40,275 nt of DNA, taken from the NCBI GenBank assembly GCA_946628005.1, contig CAMOWA010000012.1, forward strand, positions 1 to 40,275. The letters run 5' to 3'. A model generated the notes under the pieces. It was not told the DNA's origin, made no database searches, and saw only the letters and a list, made by a program, of their open reading frames with translations. The stretch is from an uncultured Caryophanales bacterium. Lineage in GTDB: Bacteria > Bacillota_I > Bacilli_A > RF39 > UBA660. Of the stretch, positions 31,778-40,187 are shown one piece after another (within the stretch, counting starts at the first letter, position 1; each line of letters starts with the position of its first letter). The position numbers and the translations under genes were made by a program.

Positions 31778-32221
31778 ATGGAATCAGTATATAAGAGAGT
31801 ACTAAAGTTTCAAAATAAGTATCCAAATACGGTTGGATGGAGAATGAAGGAACATTGTAGTGTTGTTCAAAGACATTTAAATCCTGGGGAAAATATAATA
31901 TATGCTTTTATTGCTCAAAAAAATGATAATCCATTTAATATAATTGAAACAGCAGTAGTTGCTTTAACAGATCATAGAATTCTTATAGGAAGAAAAAGAT
32001 TATTATATGGTTATTTTCTAACATCAATTACACCTGATATGTTTAATGATTTAGATATTGCCGCAGGCCTAATATGGGGTAAAGTACATATTGATACAAT
32101 AAAAGAATTAGTTACATTATCAAATATTGATAAAAGAGCATTAACAGAAATAGAAACAGAAATATCTTCTTTTATGATGGAAGCAAAAAAATTATACAAA
32201 GAAAGAAAAACAGAAGAGTAA
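31778..32221 (+). CDS. Bacterial PH-domain (YokE-like) protein
   Basis: A 147-aa cytoplasmic protein with CGAGGAGTGA upstream. The region ERHLNPGENIIYAFIAQKN-like text (actual: QRHLNPGENIIYAFIAQKND, about 31-50), then ALTDHRILIGRKRLLYGYFLTSITPDMFNDL (about 66-96) and GKVHIDTIKELVTLSNIDK, fits the bacterial PH-like (YokE) fold, whose hallmark is a short 'LTDxRilig' strand. A helical, charged C-terminus follows (EIETEISSFMMEAKKLYKER). Such domains bind lipids or peptides, but the biological role is unknown. It stands alone between two terminators. Confidence 0.65.
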   Translation: MESVYKRVLKFQNKYPNTVGWRMKEHCSVVQRHLNPGENIIYAFIAQKNDNPFNIIETAVVALTDHRILIGRKRLLYGYFLTSITPDMFNDLDIAAGLIWGKVHIDTIKELVTLSNIDKRALTEIETEISSFMMEAKKLYKERKTEE

Positions 32222-32237
32222 ATTTCTTCTTTTTCTT
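32212..32237 (+). terminator. Probable terminator of the PH-domain gene
   Basis: AGAAGA (32212-32217) pairs with TCTTCT (32225-32230), then TTTTCTT. Short stem, moderate confidence. Confidence 0.55.
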
Positions 32238-32257
32238 ATGAATTTGGAGTATGATTA

Positions 32258-33427
32258 ATGAAAAATAAAATTAAATTATTCTTAGGACTAATTATAATAA
32301 TAATACTAATCTGTACAATAAAAAAGATAAGATTAAAAAAATATATACTAGAGTATAAAATAAACAATTATAATATTAAAGAAGAATATACACTAATAAA
32401 TAAAAAACATTATTATGATATAACAATAAATAATAAAAAGAGTAATTATATCTTTACAGTAAATAAAAACATACATAAATCAAAAAAAATAATAAAAGAA
32501 ATTAAAACATATAAAAAAAATAACTTAGTATGTATATTACCACTCTATAATAAAAAAATAGATAACTATTTATATTGTAATTTAGATAATAAACAAATAT
32601 CAATAGATTATTTATTAAAAAATAATAATAATGATTTTAATAGTATTAAAGAAAAAATAAAAAAATATCATATTAATTATCCAACTACTTCTGACTTATT
32701 TAAAGAAAAAAATAAAATTAAAGTATATAATAAAAATATTCAATCTAATGAAAAATATATTATATGGAACTATAAAGGAATATATATATTTTCTAATAAT
32801 AATACTAAGTATAAAAAAATAGTAAAAAAAGATATTTATGATAATGTTATGAGTTGTGTTGTAGAGAATTATTATGTTTTATTTGATAATACTTCTCATG
32901 AAGGAATAAAGACAGCATATTATTATAATTTAAATAGTAATAAATTAAAAACATTAAAAATAAAAAAATATATATCAAAAGATTCTTATATTAATGGAGT
33001 AATTGGAAGTAATATATATATAACAGATAATTCTAATAAGAAACAATTTATAATTAATATAAAAAAGAAAAAAGTACAAACAATAAATACAGGTACAACA
33101 AGCTATGTTTTTTATAACAATGAAAGAAAACAAGAATTATCAAAAAGTGATTTTTTTCAAGAAAAACAATTGTTTAAGAATAATAGAATTAGAAATATTT
33201 CTATTATAGAAGACAGTAACAAAGTAATAAAAGAATCTAATAAAAATACTGAACTATTATTTGAATTAGATAATATAAAAGAGTGGAATATTGTAAATAA
33301 TAATATTTATATTTTAACCAATGATACTATCTATTCTTATAATGAAGAAAACGGATTAAATAAAATAATTGAATATAATGAATTAAATTATAATTATAAA
33401 AATATATATAAAGTATGGAGTAATTAG
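32258..33427 (+). CDS. Unknown exported or membrane-anchored protein
   Basis: A 389-aa protein with a single N-terminal hydrophobic segment (about 6-22, containing Cys19) and no other membrane span. The extracytoplasmic part is extremely rich in Asn, Lys, Ile and Tyr, the result of the highest local AT content in the window. Short beta-strand units such as KYIIWNYKGIYIFSNNN, NYYVLFDN, NGVIGSNIYITDNS and NNNIYILTNDTIYSYNEENG recur, which suggests a beta-propeller-like fold. I do not recognise a family. GGAG precedes the ATG. The Cys is not in a good lipobox. It is flanked by terminators and so is a single-gene unit. Confidence 0.6.
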   Translation: MKNKIKLFLGLIIIIILICTIKKIRLKKYILEYKINNYNIKEEYTLINKKHYYDITINNKKSNYIFTVNKNIHKSKKIIKEIKTYKKNNLVCILPLYNKKIDNYLYCNLDNKQISIDYLLKNNNNDFNSIKEKIKKYHINYPTTSDLFKEKNKIKVYNKNIQSNEKYIIWNYKGIYIFSNNNTKYKKIVKKDIYDNVMSCVVENYYVLFDNTSHEGIKTAYYYNLNSNKLKTLKIKKYISKDSYINGVIGSNIYITDNSNKKQFIINIKKKKVQTINTGTTSYVFYNNERKQELSKSDFFQEKQLFKNNRIRNISIIEDSNKVIKESNKNTELLFELDNIKEWNIVNNNIYILTNDTIYSYNEENGLNKIIEYNELNYNYKNIYKVWSN

Positions 33428-33439
33428 TCTCCATACTTT
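33410..33439 (+). terminator. Strong hairpin at the end of the unknown gene
   Basis: AAAGTATGGAG (33410-33420) pairs perfectly with CTCCATACTTT (33429-33439). The T-tract after it is weak (AATTATG), so termination efficiency is uncertain. Confidence 0.6.
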
Positions 33440-33468
33440 AATTATGTAAAAAAAATAAAAGAATATTA

Positions 33469-33497
33469 TTGAAATAAAATCGTTTATTTGATATAAT
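33469..33497 (+). promoter_or_regulatory. tRNA-Cys promoter
   Basis: TTGAAA (33469-33474), 17-nt spacer, TATAAT (33492-33497), 13 bp before the tRNA 5' end. Confidence 0.8.
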
Positions 33498-33510
33498 ACA
33501 TTCATGCGAT

Positions 33511-33584
33511 GGGGCTTTAGCCAAGTGGTAAGGCGTGGGTCTGCAACACCCTGATCACCGGTTCAAATCCGGTAGGCCCCTCCA
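33511..33584 (+). tRNA. trnC: tRNA-Cys (GCA)
   Basis: A 74-nt cloverleaf: acceptor GGGGCTT with AGGCCCC (one G-T pair), D-arm AGCCAAGTGGTAAGGC, anticodon stem GGGTC/ACACCC region with anticodon GCA, T-arm CCGGTTCAAATCCGG, discriminator T, and an encoded CCA. It is the only tRNA in the window and has its own promoter and terminator. Confidence 0.96.
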
Positions 33585-33593
33585 TTTGATGAT

Positions 33594-33628
33594 AACTTAC
33601 AAACATTTAAGTTTGTAAGTTTTTTTTC
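33594..33628 (+). terminator. tRNA-Cys terminator
   Basis: AACTTACAAAC (33594-33604) pairs with GTTTGTAAGTT (33611-33621), followed by Ts. Confidence 0.88.
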
Positions 33629-33757
33629 GTAATGAGACTGGTACTCCCAAACATAATGATATTGTTATCTATTCCCAAAAAGAAGGTCATTATATATAAA
33701 TTTGAAATTATTTAATCAAATCAACAATATTTTATATTTGGAATAAAAAATATGAAA

Positions 33758-33790
33758 AAGATGATTACAAAATTGGCATGCAATCATCTT
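33758..33790 (-). terminator. Terminator of the minus-strand MBL hydrolase gene
   Basis: AAGATGATT/AATCATCTT stem with a 15-nt loop. On the minus strand it is followed by TTTTTC, 10 bp past the stop codon of the MBL gene. The stretch 33629-33757 before it holds no gene that I can support. Confidence 0.65.
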
Positions 33791-33799
33791 TCTTAATTA

Positions 33800-34540
33800 T
33801 TATAAGCGTTTACTAGTAGAAATTTCTTTTGTAGTACTAACTACATTAAAACCTAAATCCTTTGCTAGTTCTATACAACTATCATTGTTTAAATGCATAC
33901 AGTAAACTTTACTTTTTAATTCTTCAGGAATTGTTTCTTGTAGAAAGCCAATATATAAATGTACATTACCAGGATAATTAGCAGTTGTAGTATCTATATA
34001 TAATTTATCAATTGGCTGACCACTATCAATTAATGCTTTAACTGTATTTATTTCTCTTGTATCACCAGAATAATACACAATACCATTTTCTGTATTAAAT
34101 AATAGTCCATAACAATCTAACTCATCACAATGACTTGTTTCCACATATCTAATATTTTTAAAAGTATTGTGTTTGTCATCAAAAGTTTTTTCATCAATAT
34201 AATTATACATTTCTTCAGTACAACCAAAACCACTTAATATTTTTTCAATATTAGGTAAATGTTTTGCATTTTCAGGTAAAATAATATTTAATGGTTTATG
34301 TAGTGTAAAAAAAGAATACATTGCTAAAGTTCCTAAACTACCAACATGATCAGAATGAGTATGTGTTATCATTATATTAATTGATTCAACACTTTCCAAT
34401 AGCCCACTTTCAACAAGTCTTTCAAATATGCTTTCTCCACAATCAATTAAAAACAATTGATTATTTTCAACAAAATATGCTGAATTATTACCTTCTTTAG
34501 GGTTAAATGCAGCACCACGTCCTAAAAAATTTAATTCCAC
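33800..34540 (-). CDS. MBL-fold metallohydrolase
   Basis: A 246-aa protein starting at GTG (34540-34538) with AAGGAGG upstream on the minus strand. It has the metallo-beta-lactamase zinc motif THTHSDHVG (about 59-67), an earlier Asp in FLIDCGES (about 31-38), VETSHCDE (about 133-140), YYSGDTRE (about 155-162) and a final metal His in VYCMHLNND (about 217-225). These suit a phosphodiesterase/RNase Z-like MBL enzyme. It lacks the flexible exosite arm of tRNase Z, and the substrate is unknown. The MFS gene upstream on the same strand ends 56 nt before it, so the two may be co-transcribed. Confidence 0.8.
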   Translation of the reverse strand: MELNFLGRGAAFNPKEGNNSAYFVENNQLFLIDCGESIFERLVESGLLESVESINIMITHTHSDHVGSLGTLAMYSFFTLHKPLNIILPENAKHLPNIEKILSGFGCTEEMYNYIDEKTFDDKHNTFKNIRYVETSHCDELDCYGLLFNTENGIVYYSGDTREINTVKALIDSGQPIDKLYIDTTTANYPGNVHLYIGFLQETIPEELKSKVYCMHLNNDSCIELAKDLGFNVVSTTKEISTSKRL

Positions 34541-34596
34541 AATAAACCTCCTTGAAATTTAAATCATTCCTTATTATACCACTATAATTCAACTTT

Positions 34597-35757
34597 TTAA
34601 ATAGTTTTTTTTAGTTTATGGGACTTTTTTAAATATATAAAAAATATAATTAATAAAATAGGAATAGAAATAGTTCCAAGTATTATATAAGAAGTCCCCA
34701 TTTCAAATTTCTTAAATAGAAGTGATGTAATTGTACATATAACCATTTGAAATGTAGAAATAATAAAAGTAAATATTGCTAAAACAGTTTGTCTACAATG
34801 TTCTACACATTCATTTTGAATAATTGTATTATATATATTATTGGTTACTGAATAGAAACATTGAAATAATATTATAAATAGAATACTAAAATAGTTATTA
34901 ATAAATCCAATAAAGATTAGACTAATTAAATATAAAAAAGAAAAAACAAAAAAATTATTCATTTGATTTTTTTGAATACTAGCAATTTTATTTCCAACAA
35001 TAGCAAATAAACACATAACAGCAGTATATATACCAATTAGTATAGTAGAAGCTCCCATATTAGCTAGATATTCTGGATGACTTTCTGAAAGAATTTCACC
35101 AAGAGGAACAATAATTATTTCTGAAAGTATTAATATTTTTAGTAATTTACTATTCTTTATAAGTTTATAAGAATCTTTAAGTAATAATTTAGAACTATTA
35201 TTATCTTTAAACTTTTCAAAATTATCATTAAAAAGAAATAATATAATAAAATTAATTAATATTGGAATAAGACTAATATAATACATTAAAACAAGACTAT
35301 ACTTTGCAACAAATCCACCTAGTACCATAGAAATTAAATACCCAGAAAAATAATAAATAGACCATTTATAATACATTTTAGAGTATTCATTTTTATCACT
35401 AGTAAAGGAATGTAATATAGAAACAGCTATTCCTTGAGATAATAAATTAGAAATAGAAGACATAATAATACCAATTCCCATAAAAAAAGCTGTATTAGAA
35501 TAAATATAGAATAAAACAGAAACAAGTAAAAATAAATTACTAATTATTAAAATTATTTTTCGATTATACTTATCTTTTATAATTCCAAATGGAATTAAAA
35601 ATATAATAGTAATTAAACTACCAATAGTTAAATAATTAATATATTGACTATTCGATATTCCCTTAGATAAATAATATAAAACATCACAAGAACGATATAA
35701 TAAAAAACTATTAAAAAAGGAATATAGAAGAATAATCATAGTATTACGTTTTTCCAT
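34597..35757 (-). CDS. Major facilitator superfamily transporter
   Basis: A 386-aa membrane protein with about 12 hydrophobic segments across the whole length. The loop between segments two and three, GIIKDKYNRKIILIIS (about 57-72), is the MFS motif A (GxxxDRxGRK) in slightly altered form. A positively charged central loop (about 188-205) divides the two halves. The short distance to the MBL gene suggests a joint unit. The ribosome binding site is weak (GGTG). The substrate cannot be told from the sequence; drug efflux is common for this size and type, but that is not evidence. Its promoter lies in the region shared with the divergent gene at 35852. Confidence 0.82.
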   Translation of the reverse strand: MEKRNTMIILLYSFFNSFLLYRSCDVLYYLSKGISNSQYINYLTIGSLITIIFLIPFGIIKDKYNRKIILIISNLFLLVSVLFYIYSNTAFFMGIGIIMSSISNLLSQGIAVSILHSFTSDKNEYSKMYYKWSIYYFSGYLISMVLGGFVAKYSLVLMYYISLIPILINFIILFLFNDNFEKFKDNNSSKLLLKDSYKLIKNSKLLKILILSEIIIVPLGEILSESHPEYLANMGASTILIGIYTAVMCLFAIVGNKIASIQKNQMNNFFVFSFLYLISLIFIGFINNYFSILFIILFQCFYSVTNNIYNTIIQNECVEHCRQTVLAIFTFIISTFQMVICTITSLLFKKFEMGTSYIILGTISIPILLIIFFIYLKKSHKLKKTI

Positions 35758-35801
35758 TTAAACACCAACTTTTATTTAATTATATCATTTATTTATAATA
35801 A

Positions 35802-35830
35802 TTGAAAAGAAATATAGATTATGATATTAT
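35802..35830 (+). promoter_or_regulatory. Promoter of the coiled-coil membrane protein gene
   Basis: TTGAAA (35802-35807), 17-nt spacer, TATTAT (35825-35830). The divergent MFS gene has AT-rich boxes in the same 94-bp region. Confidence 0.65.
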
Positions 35831-35851
35831 ATCCACCAAAAGGAGGCAATT

Positions 35852-36997
35852 ATGATTCAAGAACAATTTGATGAAATAATGAGCGAATTAGAAAAAGAAA
35901 AATCTAGATATAATAAAGAAATAATAATAAATAATAGGAAAAAATATTTATTAAAGAACAATCAAGTAGATACAAAAATTATGGAAACAATTGCTTTGTC
36001 ATTTACATCCATGATGATTATATTCCTAGGAATATTATTAATAAATCAAATAGGATTATTACCGACACTACCAATATTGGTACCTGTAGAAGGTATATCC
36101 TTAATAATTTCGGGAACATCTATTGTGATTGGAACAATACTTCAAAACAAACTGAAATCAAAAAGACAAACAAATGAAAGAATAAAAGAATTTTCAAATG
36201 CAAATACACAATCCGAATTATTACAAGAAGAAATAGAGTATACAATAGAAGAGGAAAAAAATAAAAATAAAAAGCTAATCGTTCAAAAAGTAATGAACTC
36301 TATAAATGATAAACAAAACAAGATTGATTCTTTATCAGAGGAATATACTATTAGTAAAAAAGAATCAAATCAGACGATAGAAGATACAGAAAAAAATATA
36401 GATAATTTAAATGATGCTATAGAAGAAAAGTATAATGAGTTAGACTATTTAACTTCTTATAAATTAATATATTCTAATTTTGAAAAAAAAGATAATAAAA
36501 AGTTAAACATAGAAAATATAATATATAGTGTTTTTGGAGGAGCTTTTTCTATCCCAACATGTCTTTCTACATTGCCTGTATTTGAAAAGATATTTCTAAA
36601 TAATCCACATGTAAATAGTATTATAGCGCTATTTATTCCATTTACATTAGGTACAGTAGGAACCTATACGTATTTGAAAAAAAAAGAAGATTGTCATAGA
36701 GAAGTATTTAAAAACTTAAAAAGTGAATTAGAAGAAAATGCTTTATCAAGTGATATAGAAAAAAAATATAATAATGGAACAAGTATTAATAAATCAATAA
36801 ACAAAATAATAACAGAAATAAGTAGACTAAGAATCAAATTAGAAGAAGAAAAACTATTATTAAATTCATTTGATAATGAAGATGAAATAGAACCATCAAA
36901 ATCTAATGATAAAGAAAATATTTTACCAATAGATATACAATCAGAAGAAAATAACACTATAGAAAAAGGACCAACATTAGTTAAAAAATACCACTAA
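35852..36997 (+). CDS. Membrane protein with coiled coils, unknown
   Basis: A 381-aa protein with AAAGGAGG upstream. Order: a helical charged N-terminus (1-42), two membrane segments (about 48-66 and 74-97), a long coiled coil (about 100-205, dense in Glu/Lys/Asn), two more membrane segments (about 228-246 and 254-275), a second coiled coil (about 280-342) and a polar Glu/Asn-rich tail. The two halves have similar layout, which could reflect an internal duplication. No enzymatic motif is seen. Single-gene unit between its promoter and a bidirectional terminator. Function unknown. Confidence 0.6.
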   Translation: MIQEQFDEIMSELEKEKSRYNKEIIINNRKKYLLKNNQVDTKIMETIALSFTSMMIIFLGILLINQIGLLPTLPILVPVEGISLIISGTSIVIGTILQNKLKSKRQTNERIKEFSNANTQSELLQEEIEYTIEEEKNKNKKLIVQKVMNSINDKQNKIDSLSEEYTISKKESNQTIEDTEKNIDNLNDAIEEKYNELDYLTSYKLIYSNFEKKDNKKLNIENIIYSVFGGAFSIPTCLSTLPVFEKIFLNNPHVNSIIALFIPFTLGTVGTYTYLKKKEDCHREVFKNLKSELEENALSSDIEKKYNNGTSINKSINKIITEISRLRIKLEEEKLLLNSFDNEDEIEPSKSNDKENILPIDIQSEENNTIEKGPTLVKKYH

Positions 36998-37025
36998 AAA
37001 AGTAGATAATTAGTCTACTTTTTTA
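36996..37025. terminator. Bidirectional terminator
   Basis: AAAAAAGTAGA pairs with TCTACTTTTTT around TAATTAG. It serves the plus-strand coiled-coil gene and the minus-strand pseudogene. Confidence 0.8.
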
Positions 37026-37448
37026 CTTATAAACAAGATGTTTTATCTTCCAATTCTCAAATTCTTGTTTTTCTTCTAAAGACTCAATCTCTTCATGATA
37101 ATAGTGTTTAGTAAACTCTCCACAAGAACTTCCAACTTCTTTTCCTGTAGGAGAGTAGGTTTTAATTCTAAAATCAAGTATACAATGAGATAATTCTTTT
37201 ATCCAATCTTCTTCAGATGTACTCACTATTAAATCATGAATAGGATTAAATTTAATAAACTTAATAGGAATTCTATATTTAGATAATAATTTACATTAAG
37301 TATTTAATTCTTTTTCTAATTTCTTAATAGACTTACTAATAGCCGGTTGAGAAGTAAAAGTATACTCTGATGTTTAAAAAAAACTACCATACTTTGCTAC
37401 ATCATAAAAAGTTTTATATAAATTTAAATTAATATTTGACTGAAACAT
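37023..37448 (-). pseudogene. Decayed LysR-type gene joined to an unrelated tail
   Basis: From ATG at 37448 (GGAG upstream on the minus strand) the frame reads YKTFYDVAKYGSFF-stop-TSEYTFTSQPAISKSIKKLEKELNT-stop, clearly a LysR winged helix with stops at codons 25 (37376-37374) and 51 (37298-37296). The same frame then continues open to 37023, encoding about 90 residues (from YRIPIKFIKFNPIHDLIV to KHLVYK) that do not look like a LysR effector domain. I read this as a LysR remnant fused by deletion to the end of another gene. The tail alone could start at GTG 37226, but has no ribosome binding site that I can see. Its family is unknown to me. Confidence 0.7.
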
Positions 37449-37515
37449 ATAATCCACTCCAATAATTAATTATTATTACGAAATAGTTATGATTATTCAA
37501 AACATTTTTACAATC

Positions 37516-37544
37516 TTGCACAAAAAAAATAGAAGTAATATAAT
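37516..37544 (+). promoter_or_regulatory. Promoter of the Nudix-hydrolase fusion gene
   Basis: TTGCAC (37516-37521), 17-nt spacer, TATAAT (37539-37544), 25 bp before the ATG. Confidence 0.8.
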
Positions 37545-37569
37545 AAAGACAATTAGGAAGTGAAAGAAT

Positions 37570-39009
37570 ATGGCAAAGCATTATGAATCTTATCAAGAAA
37601 AAGATAAAATGTTAATTAAAGTTTTAGATGAAAATGGTAATATAACAAATACTGAAATGACCAAAAAAGAAGTTCATGAGAAACATTTATGGCATCAAGA
37701 AGTTGCTATATTTATTATAAATAAAGAAGGTAAAATATTATTACAAAAAAGAAGTAATAATGTAAATTATAATAAAGGAAAATGGGGTATGGTAGCAAAC
37801 CATGTAGGATTAAATCAAAGTTTAGTTGATGCCTTAATAGAAAAAGCTCATGAAGAAATAGGCTATGATATAAATCCTAATGATATAAGATACTTAACAA
37901 TGTTAAAAAGAAACGAAGAAAGAGAACAACGTTTTACATATTTTTACTATATAAAGACTGATATTAAAGATGAAGACATAAATTTAAATAATTATCTAGC
38001 TATAGATAAAAAATGGTTTGATTTTCAAGAATTACAAGAATTGATGCTTAATAATAGTAATGAAGTAGTCTTTAAAAACACACCAGAATATATTAATATA
38101 TTTGGAGAATTATCTAAAATAATAAAAAGACAAAATACTACCTTTCAAAATAAAGAAAAAGAATTTATTATTATTCATACTGATGACAATTGTTTCTTGC
38201 CAGGAGTTATACAACATAGTAAGAAAAAAACAAATTCAATAATAATATTTATTCACGGAAGCGGTGGAAATTTTTTCAAAGAAAACTATTATGAAGACAT
38301 GTTTGAAGAATTTAATTATAATGGCTATGATTTTATGATATGTAACAATAGAGGATCAGAACAATTTTTCCGCCTACATCGAAAAAATAATGGTATAAAT
38401 GAGACAATTAAAGCAGGAAACATTTATGAAAACTTTGATGAATCTATATATGATGTTTCAGCTGCAGTTAATTATGCCAAAGAAAGAGAATATAAAGATA
38501 TTATTTTAGTAGGGCAAAGTCTAGGAACATTAAAAGTTGCTAATTATTGTGAAGAAATAGGTGATGTTAATAAAATTATTTTATTAAGTCCAGTAGACAT
38601 GATAAATAGATTTCGTTCTAGAGTAAAAGACGAGTATGATAATTATATAAAAAAGAGTAAAGAGTTAGTTAAGAATCAAAAACCATATGAAATGGTAACA
38701 GATGAATTTTCAGCAATAAAGATTGCCACAACTATGTCAATAGGATCAAAAGCAGATTTATTTAAACTAGAAGAAAACAGAAATAGAGACAAACCATTAA
38801 ATTATAAAGGATATATTTCTATTATTGTTGGAACAAATGAACATGTATATAAAAATTGGGATATTAGTTATGTAGAAAATGTATTTAAAGAAAGGTATAA
38901 AAATGCAAAATTTCAATTTTATGTTGTCCCAAACTCTACTCATAATTATAAAGAACATGAAAAACAAATATCTAAATTAATAATAGATAGTATAAAAAAG
39001 ATGAAATAA
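37570..39009 (+). CDS. Fusion of a Nudix domain and an alpha/beta hydrolase
   Basis: A 479-aa cytoplasmic protein. Residues 1-190 resemble IPP-isomerase-like Nudix proteins: EKHLWHQEVAIFIINKEGKILLQKRS and GKWGMVANHVG (about 72-82). The Nudix box keeps EEIGY but has EK where RE is expected (IEKAHEEIGY), so catalysis is doubtful. Residues about 200-479 form an alpha/beta hydrolase: oxyanion text FIHGSGGNFF (about 226-235), NRGSEQFF, nucleophile elbow GQSLG with Ser at about 317, a likely acid in IIVGTNEH, and the His in PNSTHNYKEH near the end, similar to DUF1749-type hydrolases. SD is AGGAAGTG. The combination is unusual; role unknown. Confidence 0.75.
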   Translation: MAKHYESYQEKDKMLIKVLDENGNITNTEMTKKEVHEKHLWHQEVAIFIINKEGKILLQKRSNNVNYNKGKWGMVANHVGLNQSLVDALIEKAHEEIGYDINPNDIRYLTMLKRNEEREQRFTYFYYIKTDIKDEDINLNNYLAIDKKWFDFQELQELMLNNSNEVVFKNTPEYINIFGELSKIIKRQNTTFQNKEKEFIIIHTDDNCFLPGVIQHSKKKTNSIIIFIHGSGGNFFKENYYEDMFEEFNYNGYDFMICNNRGSEQFFRLHRKNNGINETIKAGNIYENFDESIYDVSAAVNYAKEREYKDIILVGQSLGTLKVANYCEEIGDVNKIILLSPVDMINRFRSRVKDEYDNYIKKSKELVKNQKPYEMVTDEFSAIKIATTMSIGSKADLFKLEENRNRDKPLNYKGYISIIVGTNEHVYKNWDISYVENVFKERYKNAKFQFYVVPNSTHNYKEHEKQISKLIIDSIKKMK

Positions 39010-39047
39010 TAATTCACAAATTATGTGGAAAAAAATAGGAGTTAATT

Positions 39048-39431
39048 ATGGAAATAGTAATTGAATTTGTAGTTAAAGATATATTTAAATCAGCTGAATT
39101 TTATACCAAATATTTAGATTTTGAAATAGAATATACAGAATATGAACCTATCTCATGGATGCAACTAAAAAAAGATAATACAATAATTATGCTTGTTACC
39201 TATGAGTATGCAAAAAAAGATATTCCTAATTTTAAAGAATATCAAGAATCGACTAATTTATATAAATTTAGATATGATTCCCTAGATAAAATAAAAGAAA
39301 TAGAGAAAAAACTAAAAAAAGATAACAAAGAAATATTTTTAGATTTAAGAAAATCAGATTATAGATATGAATTAGGTGTTTATGATGAAGATAAAAATAT
39401 GTTATTAATTACAAAACCAACAGACAATTAA
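39048..39431 (+). CDS. VOC/glyoxalase-like protein
   Basis: A 127-aa protein with TAGGAGTT upstream. VIEFVVKDIFKSAEFYTKYLDFEIEY (about 3-28) is the typical first beta-alpha-beta unit of the vicinal oxygen chelate fold, followed by WMQLKKDNTIIMLVTY. The second half (FRYDSLDKIKEIEKKLKKDN...YELGVYDEDKNMLLITKP) gives the matching second unit, with the late Glu-containing strand ending in DEDKNMLLI. Proteins of this size include antibiotic-binding and metal-dependent enzymes; no ligand can be named. It lies 38 nt after the fusion gene and 63 nt before the YbaK-like gene. Confidence 0.7.
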   Translation: MEIVIEFVVKDIFKSAEFYTKYLDFEIEYTEYEPISWMQLKKDNTIIMLVTYEYAKKDIPNFKEYQESTNLYKFRYDSLDKIKEIEKKLKKDNKEIFLDLRKSDYRYELGVYDEDKNMLLITKPTDN

Positions 39432-39494
39432 TAAAAAAAAGAAGTATTTAAAGATTTTGAATTATTAAAAAGAGTTAAAAAATATGGAGTATAT

Positions 39495-40040
39495 ATGAAA
39501 ATAGGAAATTTAGAATTTAAACCAATTATAAAAAATCAAAATATGGTTCCAAAATGTATTTATGATTTTGTAAAAGATTGGGATAATAAAGAAGAAAAAG
39601 AAGAGTTTATGGTTGCTGAAATAAACCCGGATTATAAAGATGGAAATATGCTTTGTGAAGAATACAAAATAGATAAAAAAATAGGTTTTAACTGTTTAAT
39701 AGTAGAATGCAAAAGAAATGAAATAAAAAAATACTGTGCTTTAATAGTACCTATTGGATATAAATATAATATGGGAAGTGTAGTTAGAAAATATACTAAC
39801 TCTAGAGTTGTATCAGTAGCAGATCTAGATTACGTTTTAGAAAAAACACAAATGGAATATGGAAGTATTACTCCAATTGCCCTTCCAAAAGATTGGATGA
39901 TACTAGTTGATCCATTAATAAAAGAACAAGATCAAATAATAATAGGCGGAGGATTAGCTAAATCAAAAATATCTTTACCTACAAAATTGTTTTTAAAAAT
40001 ACCAAATGTTGAAATAGTAGAGGGTATTGCTAAAATATAA
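39495..40040 (+). CDS. YbaK/EbsC-type aminoacyl-tRNA deacylase-like protein
   Basis: A 181-aa protein. It starts at ATG 39495, six nt after GGAG. The region FNCLIVECKRNEIKKYCALIVPIG (about 64-87), SVADLDYVLEKTQMEYGSITPIALPKDWMILVDP (about 111-145) and IIGGGLAKSKISLPTKLFLKI (about 153-173) matches the YbaK/ProX/EbsC fold. These enzymes remove wrongly attached amino acids from tRNA (Cys-tRNA-Pro or Ala-tRNA-Pro type editing). The 60-residue N-terminal extension is longer than in small YbaK proteins. The frame stays open upstream to a TAA at about 39432, but no better start is present there. Free-standing; substrate tRNA unknown. Confidence 0.8.
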   Translation: MKIGNLEFKPIIKNQNMVPKCIYDFVKDWDNKEEKEEFMVAEINPDYKDGNMLCEEYKIDKKIGFNCLIVECKRNEIKKYCALIVPIGYKYNMGSVVRKYTNSRVVSVADLDYVLEKTQMEYGSITPIALPKDWMILVDPLIKEQDQIIIGGGLAKSKISLPTKLFLKIPNVEIVEGIAKI

Positions 40041-40131
40041 TTTTCTAACATAATTAGAATTATTAAATAAAACCATTTTTCATTTAATTAAAATTTGTTA
40101 TAATAAATATATAAATAAGGAGGAATATAGT

Positions 40132-40146
40132 ATGGATGGTAATTAG
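40132..40146 (+). other. Four-codon micro-ORF with a perfect ribosome binding site
   Basis: AAGGAGG at 40117-40123 is followed by ATG GAT GGT AAT TAG. The next real start (40188) has its own AAGGAGG. The first site is either a relic or a start-stop regulatory element. Confidence 0.35.
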
Positions 40147-40187
40147 TATTTACAATAATAACTACATAAGTAAGGAGGAAATATAAA

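Noticed and set aside
33629-33757. Possible gene between tRNA-Cys and the MBL gene
   Set aside because: Short, AT-rich, full of stops in all frames, no ribosome binding site.
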